DNA of 64,000 nt from Arthrobacter_B citreus (GTDB taxonomy: Bacteria; Actinomycetota; Actinomycetes; Actinomycetales; Micrococcaceae), in assembly GCF_042429235.1 (NCBI RefSeq), contig NZ_JBHMBA010000019.1; one strand, 5' to 3'. Every line of letters begins with the position of its first letter. Within the stretch, counting starts at the first letter, position 1. A model generated the notes under the pieces. The model was not told where the DNA came from, made no database searches, and saw only the letters and a program-made list of their open reading frames with translations. The position numbers were made by a program, and so were the translations under genes. Positions 60,066 to 64,000 of this stretch are shown piece after piece.

Positions 60066-60488
60066 ATGTCCACCACCCTGAATCCCTACCTCAGCTTCCG
60101 GGACAACGCCCGGGAAGCCATGGCGTTCTATCAGAGCGTCTTCGGCGGGACACTGGAAAGCAGCACGTTCGCGGACATGAACATGGCTGAGGACCCGGCT
60201 GAGGCGAACAAGATCATGCACTCGTCCCTGACCACCGATAACGGGATGGTCCTGATGGCCTCGGATACTCCCAGCAGTATGAATTTGGACGAGGGCAGCA
60301 GCTATTCCATCTCGCTCAGCGGGAACGACGGCGACCAGCTGCGCGGCTACTGGGACAAGCTGCTCGACGGCGGACAAATGACACTGCCGCTGGAGAAAGC
60401 ACCCTGGGGCGATATGTTCGGCATGTTGACCGACAAGTTCGGCACCAGCTGGATGATCAGCATCGAGACGGAGGACTCGCAAAGCTAA
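60066..60488 (+). CDS. VOC family protein, PhnB/3-demethylubiquinone methyltransferase-like
   Basis: 140 residues from ATG 60066 (CAAAGGAGC upstream). PhnB-like pattern LNPYLSFRDNAREAMAFYQSVFGGTL and the ending WGDMFGMLTDKFGTSWMIS. The family is annotated after 3-demethylubiquinone methyltransferase, but no methyltransferase motif is present. The 178 bases before it hold the hmp fragment's tail and no other gene. Confidence 0.88.
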   Translation: MSTTLNPYLSFRDNAREAMAFYQSVFGGTLESSTFADMNMAEDPAEANKIMHSSLTTDNGMVLMASDTPSSMNLDEGSSYSISLSGNDGDQLRGYWDKLLDGGQMTLPLEKAPWGDMFGMLTDKFGTSWMISIETEDSQS

Positions 60489-60525
60489 GCTCGGGACGGT
60501 CATGTAAAAACGACGCAGGAGACCC

Positions 60526-60906
60526 ATGACCGAGCAGGACCATGAACGCGGATGGCTGACCCGCAGGCTGCTTCCCGGCGGCAACGAACCGGACCCCAGA
60601 TTCACGCTGGCCAATGAACGGACCTTCCTTGCCTGGATCCGCACCTCGCTGGGTTTCCCAGCAGGCGGGCTGGCGCTGGAGGCTTTCGCGGTGGAGGCGT
60701 TCCCCGAGCCTCTGCGCAAGGTCCTGGCCTTGATCCTGGTGGTTACGGGAATGCTGGTCAGCGCCGGCGCCGCAGTGCGCTGGATTTCCGTGGAATCGAG
60801 CATGCGTCATGGAAAGCCGCTGCCTTTGCCCCTGATCGTTCCATTCCTTGGGCTGGCCGGGGCGGTTACGGCAGCGGTTGTCGCCATACTGATTTTCCTG
60901 AACTAA
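60526..60906 (+). CDS. DUF202 family membrane protein (YidH-like)
   Basis: 126 residues. DPRFTLANERTFLAWIRTSLGF at the start of the first membrane helix is the DUF202 signature, followed by three membrane segments. Function unknown. Stop and next start overlap by one base. Confidence 0.9.
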   Translation: MTEQDHERGWLTRRLLPGGNEPDPRFTLANERTFLAWIRTSLGFPAGGLALEAFAVEAFPEPLRKVLALILVVTGMLVSAGAAVRWISVESSMRHGKPLPLPLIVPFLGLAGAVTAAVVAILIFLN

Positions 60907-61238
60907 TGCCCAAACCACCTGTCCCGGCTCATCAGGACCCCGGGCTGCAGCCCGAACGCACCACGCTGGCCTGGGGCCGGACAGCCCTGGCGCTCTTCGC
61001 CGCCGGACTCCTTTTCCTGCGCTGGCTGCCGTACTACGGGCTGTGGATTCTCGCCCTCATCGCAGTAACTGCCGCCCTCGCCGTCGGCATCTACCTCACG
61101 CAGCGGCGCCGCTATTCCTCGCGTGCCACCGGCATCGCGGCAGAACGCTTTCCTGCGGATGTGACGGCTGTTCTCTGGGCCAGCGGCTCAGTCCTGCTGA
61201 CGGGAGTCCTGAGCCTGATCATCCTGATCACCGTTTAG
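60906..61238 (+). CDS. DUF202 family membrane protein
   Basis: 110 residues with LQPERTTLAWGRTALALFAAGLLFLRW and two further membrane segments. It forms the usual tandem pair with the larger DUF202 protein (TAATG overlap), suggesting a hetero-complex in the membrane. Convergent with the permease at 61254. Confidence 0.9.
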   Translation: MPKPPVPAHQDPGLQPERTTLAWGRTALALFAAGLLFLRWLPYYGLWILALIAVTAALAVGIYLTQRRRYSSRATGIAAERFPADVTAVLWASGSVLLTGVLSLIILITV

Positions 61239-61253
61239 CAGTACGGCCGGCGG

Positions 61254-62183
61254 TTACTTGAGGCTGCCCAGCGACAGCCCGCCCTGCCAGTACTTCTGCA
61301 GCATCAGGAACGCGATGATCAGCGGAATGACGGACACCAGGGACCCGCTCGTGACCAGGTTCCAGATCAGACCGTTGGCGGTGGCAGAGTTCGACTGCAC
61401 CTGCCAGGCGTTCAGGCCCACAGTGACGGGCAGCAGCGTCTGGTCCGAAATCATGGCCAGCGGCAGGAAGTAGTTGTTCCAGCCGCCAACCACAGAGAGC
61501 AGCAGCACGGTGACAACCGCCGGCCGCATCAGTGGCAGCGCGATGGTGAAGAACGTCCGAATTTCGCCGGAACCGTCCACCCGCGCGGCGTCGAGCAGTT
61601 CATCCGGGATGGCATCCTGCACGTAGACCCGCATCAGGTACACGCCAAAGGGGCTCAGCAGCGACGGAAGAATCACCGCCCAAACGGTGTTGGTCAGGCC
61701 GAGGTTGTTGAACAGCACGTAGGTGGGGATGACCAGCGCAGTAGCCGGCACCATGACCGAGGCCAGCAGGACCATGAAGGTGACGGTCCGTCCCCGGAAG
61801 CGGTACTTGGCAAACGCGTAGCCGGCCAGCACGGCCAGAACCGTGGCGCCCACACCACCCGCCGTCGCGTACAGGAAGGAGTTGCCGAGCCAGCGCAGAT
61901 AGATGCCGTTGTTGTAGGTGGCCAGCTGCTGCAGGTTGTCGAACAGGGCGAAGTTGGAGTCAAACCAGAGCGGACCTCCGGTTCCGGTGAACAGCCCCTG
62001 AGTGCTCTTGCTGCCCGCGACCACGAGCCACCACAGCGGCAGCAGGAAATACAGGGATGCGACGGCGAGGAGGATGTGCATGCCGACGGCGCGTTCCCGC
62101 CGGGGCTTGTTTTCGCCGCGCTTCCGGCGCGGACCCGAGGCGGTGACGGCGTCGTCGAGGAGGGGTGCCGGTGAAGTTGTCAT
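61254..62183 (-). CDS. Carbohydrate ABC transporter permease, MalG type
   Basis: 309 residues. Six membrane segments and EAA loop ELLDAARVDGSGEIRTFFTIALPL. The first ~35 residues are charged and cytoplasmic. Overlaps the MalF-type gene by one base. No ATPase in the operon, as is usual for MsiK-dependent importers. Confidence 0.93.
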   Translation of the reverse strand: MTTSPAPLLDDAVTASGPRRKRGENKPRRERAVGMHILLAVASLYFLLPLWWLVVAGSKSTQGLFTGTGGPLWFDSNFALFDNLQQLATYNNGIYLRWLGNSFLYATAGGVGATVLAVLAGYAFAKYRFRGRTVTFMVLLASVMVPATALVIPTYVLFNNLGLTNTVWAVILPSLLSPFGVYLMRVYVQDAIPDELLDAARVDGSGEIRTFFTIALPLMRPAVVTVLLLSVVGGWNNYFLPLAMISDQTLLPVTVGLNAWQVQSNSATANGLIWNLVTSGSLVSVIPLIIAFLMLQKYWQGGLSLGSLK

Positions 62184-63124
62184 CAGTTGAGTCCGCTCTT
62201 CTTGCGGGTGGCGATCAGGAAAATGATGGAGGCGAGGAAGACCATCAGCCCCAGCGCGAAGGAGATGGCCGACGCGTAGTTGAACTGCTGGTAGGAGAAC
62301 GCCAGGTTGTAGGCGTAGAGGTTGGGAGTGTAGGCGGCGTCGATGGCGTTGCCGGCCAGCGGGGCCAGGACCTGGGGTTCGGTGAAGAACTGCAGCGTGC
62401 CGATCAGCGCAAACACCATGGTGAGCACCAGCGAGGACGTGACAATCGGAACCTTGATCTGCAGCGCGGTCTGCAGCTTGGAGGCTCCGTCAATCCGGGC
62501 TGCCTCATACACGGAGGGGTCGATCGACTGCAGGGACGCGTAGATGATGATCATGTAGTAGCCGGTCCACTGCCAGGTCACAATGTTGGTCAGCGACCAG
62601 AAGATGGAACTCCGGCTCAGCAGGTCGGGCGCCTGAAGATTCAGGAAATCGAAGAAACCCACCAGCGGTCCGAAGGACGGGCTGTAGAGGAACCCCCACA
62701 TCAGGGCGCCGATGACGCCGGGGATGGCGTACGGCGCGAAGATGAGCAGCCGGGTGAACCGGGAGAGGCGGCTGCGGATGTCGTCGAGGATCAGCGCAAA
62801 GACCAGCGCCAGCCCGATCTGGAGCGGAACAAAAACGAGGGCAAACCCGGCCACGCGGGTCAGGCCGGAGAGGAAACGCTGGTCGGTGAAGGCCTTGGCG
62901 TAGTTCGCCAGGCCGGCGAACTGCTCACCGCCCGCGAGGGTGTTCGTGTGCAGGCTCATCCAGAAGGCGTAGCAAAGGGGCAGGACGAGGAACACCAGAA
63001 ACACAACCGCGAACGGGGTCAAAAACACCCATCCGAACCGCGCGGTCTTGCGCTCCAGGCTGGTTCCGCGTTTCAGCACGGCCGGAGGCCGGGCCGGCGT
63101 TTCTAGCTCTGAGGTGGCTGACAT
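62183..63124 (-). CDS. Carbohydrate ABC transporter permease, MalF type
   Basis: 313 residues with six membrane segments and EAA loop VYEAARIDGASKLQTALQIKVPI. Motif FLFLVLPLCYAFWMSLH-like start at VVFLVFLVLPLCYAFWMSLH. Partner of the downstream MalG-type gene; preceded by the binding-protein gene and a hairpin. Confidence 0.93.
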   Translation of the reverse strand: MSATSELETPARPPAVLKRGTSLERKTARFGWVFLTPFAVVFLVFLVLPLCYAFWMSLHTNTLAGGEQFAGLANYAKAFTDQRFLSGLTRVAGFALVFVPLQIGLALVFALILDDIRSRLSRFTRLLIFAPYAIPGVIGALMWGFLYSPSFGPLVGFFDFLNLQAPDLLSRSSIFWSLTNIVTWQWTGYYMIIIYASLQSIDPSVYEAARIDGASKLQTALQIKVPIVTSSLVLTMVFALIGTLQFFTEPQVLAPLAGNAIDAAYTPNLYAYNLAFSYQQFNYASAISFALGLMVFLASIIFLIATRKKSGLN

Positions 63125-63158
63125 GTGTCTCTTCCTTGGGACGCATTGGGGGTGACTA

Positions 63159-63191
63159 CCGTGCGGGCGGGCATCTGCTCCGCCCGCACGG
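63159..63191 (-). terminator. Hairpin between binding-protein and permease genes
   Basis: CCGTGCGGGCGG (63159-63170) and its exact complement (63180-63191) form a 12-bp stem with a 9-base loop, 6 bases after the binding-protein stop. Confidence 0.75.
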
Positions 63192-63197
63192 AGTGAC

Positions 63198-64000
63198 TTA
63201 TTTCAGGGTGAAACCCTGCTCGGTGGCGTAGGTTTCCAGTGATGCCTGCAGGTCGTCGGCCGCTTCGGCCGCCGTCATGTTGCCCTCGATCGCTTCGGAG
63301 AGCAGCCGCTGGGATTCGTCGTAGTAGAACTGCGTGAACGGGGAGAACGTCACGCCCTCATACTCAAGCGCCGCGGTGCCGAAGATTTCCTTGTTCAGCT
63401 GCTGGCCGCCGTAGAACTCGTAGGGGCGGTTCTGGAAGTACTCGGACTCGATCATTTCGGGGTAGGCCAGGAAGAGCCCGCCCACCTCGACGCCGAGTTC
63501 CTTGGTCTCCTGGGATGCGTAGAGTTCCGCGGCCACCTTGGTGGCGAGGGCGGCGTCGTCGGCCTGGACCGTCACGGCCAGCGTGCTGCCGCCCCAGTTC
63601 ACCTGCTTGGGGCTGGAGGCATCCCACTGCGGGATCGGAGCCGCCCGCCACACCGCGCCCGCGTCGGCGCCTTCCAGCGCGGGGATGTGGACGTTGTACC
63701 ACACCGGGTAGATGGCCGTGGCGTACTTGCCGGTGCCCAGCGCGGTGCTGAACTCGGGGGTCCAGGCCTGGTCGGTGCCCACCAGGTCCTGGTCCACCAG
63801 GTCGATCCAGTAGTCAAAGACTTTTTTGCTGGCGTCGTCATTGTGGTTGATGCTGATGTCGGTGGGATTGCTGTTGTCGAAGTCGAAGGGCTTGGCGCCA
63901 GCCTGGTCCAGGAACGCGTAGTGCTGGCCCTGGCCGTTCGGCGCGAAGTTGCCGATCAGGGTCTTTCCGCCGGTGGCGTCGCTGAGCTGCTTGGCTGCCG
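63198..64000 (-). CDS. Sugar-binding protein of CUT1 importer (partial, 5' end outside window)
   Basis: The frame is open from the stop at 63198 to the window edge (about 267 codons visible), so the signal peptide lies beyond 64000. Visible parts include FDYWIDLVDQDLVG, WTPEFSTALGTGKYATAIYPVWY and WNVHIP-like NVHIPALEGADAG, typical of family-1 binding proteins. It is the first gene of the importer with the MalF/MalG genes at 62183 and 61254. Sugar unknown. Confidence 0.9.
   Translation of the reverse strand, partial: AAKQLSDATGGKTLIGNFAPNGQGQHYAFLDQAGAKPFDFDNSNPTDISINHNDDASKKVFDYWIDLVDQDLVGTDQAWTPEFSTALGTGKYATAIYPVWYNVHIPALEGADAGAVWRAAPIPQWDASSPKQVNWGGSTLAVTVQADDAALATKVAAELYASQETKELGVEVGGLFLAYPEMIESEYFQNRPYEFYGGQQLNKEIFGTAALEYEGVTFSPFTQFYYDESQRLLSEAIEGNMTAAEAADDLQASLETYATEQGFTLK

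Overview
The window is about 65% G+C and actinobacterial. It opens inside the 3' end of a 5S rRNA whose sequence matches Micrococcaceae/Arthrobacter-type 5S genes. Gene content (Dpp-type and CUT1 sugar transporters, F420/deazaflavin-type nitroreductases, SdpI, DUF202 and DUF1023 proteins) and the many GTG starts and GTGA/ATGA overlaps also fit Arthrobacter or a close relative. No phage, integrase, intact insertion sequence, tRNA or CRISPR array was recognised. It reads as a chromosomal catabolic region just downstream of an rRNA operon.

Layout. (1) 0.25-11.6 kb: a glycan cluster with a CE7 esterase and a LacI regulator on minus. Divergent on plus are a GH3 beta-glycosidase, a LplB/YtcP-type polysaccharide ABC importer with its lipoprotein, a DUF624 membrane protein and a GH42 beta-galactosidase. 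TTTCGAAA operators lie between the two arms. (2) 11.5-24.2 kb: a complete sialic-acid catabolon. The minus arm is GntR regulator, nagB, nagA and a ThuA-like gene. The plus arm is a peptide-type (SBP5/Dpp) ABC importer with a fused permease-ATPase, then nanA, nanK, nanE and a sugar O-acetyltransferase. (3) 24.2-31.2 kb: a REP-like repeat cluster, an ArsR/SRPBCC/VOC operon, gluQ, an exonuclease-BRCT protein and an MBL hydrolase. (4) 31.4-33.6 kb: a small helical protein translationally coupled to a DUF1023 alpha/beta hydrolase. (5) 33.7-42.4 kb: a 5-oxoproline-type cluster with two tandem YcsG/NRAMP-like transporters, a YcsI-like DUF1445 protein, a frameshifted GntR regulator, a biotin carboxylase-BCCP, a fused PxpB-PxpC and PxpA. 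A common palindrome (core TTGTTSAACAA) sits before both arms. (6) 42.4-46.1 kb: two duplicated nitroreductase genes with similar terminators, flanking a divergent TetR/oxidoreductase pair, plus gene debris. (7) 46.1-50.5 kb: an orphan sugar-binding lipoprotein divergent from a second GH42 + DUF624-like pair. (8) 50.5-61.2 kb: flavohemoprotein, VOC and AraC genes, a ChvE-MmsAB monosaccharide importer, SdpI-like, deaminase, VOC and paired DUF202 genes, and a flavohemoprotein fragment. (9) 61.2-64.0 kb: another CUT1 sugar importer, cut by the window edge.

Functionally the region equips a soil or host-associated actinobacterium to scavenge plant and animal glycans. Likely substrates are xylo- and galacto-oligosaccharides, sialic acid, amino sugars and mixed monosaccharides, plus 5-oxoproline. 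The cluster most worth following up is the 5-oxoproline one. Its BC-BCCP plus KipI-KipA fusion together recreate the domain set of urea carboxylase as separate proteins, beside transporters that have lost the NRAMP metal ligands and a regulator gene that appears broken.
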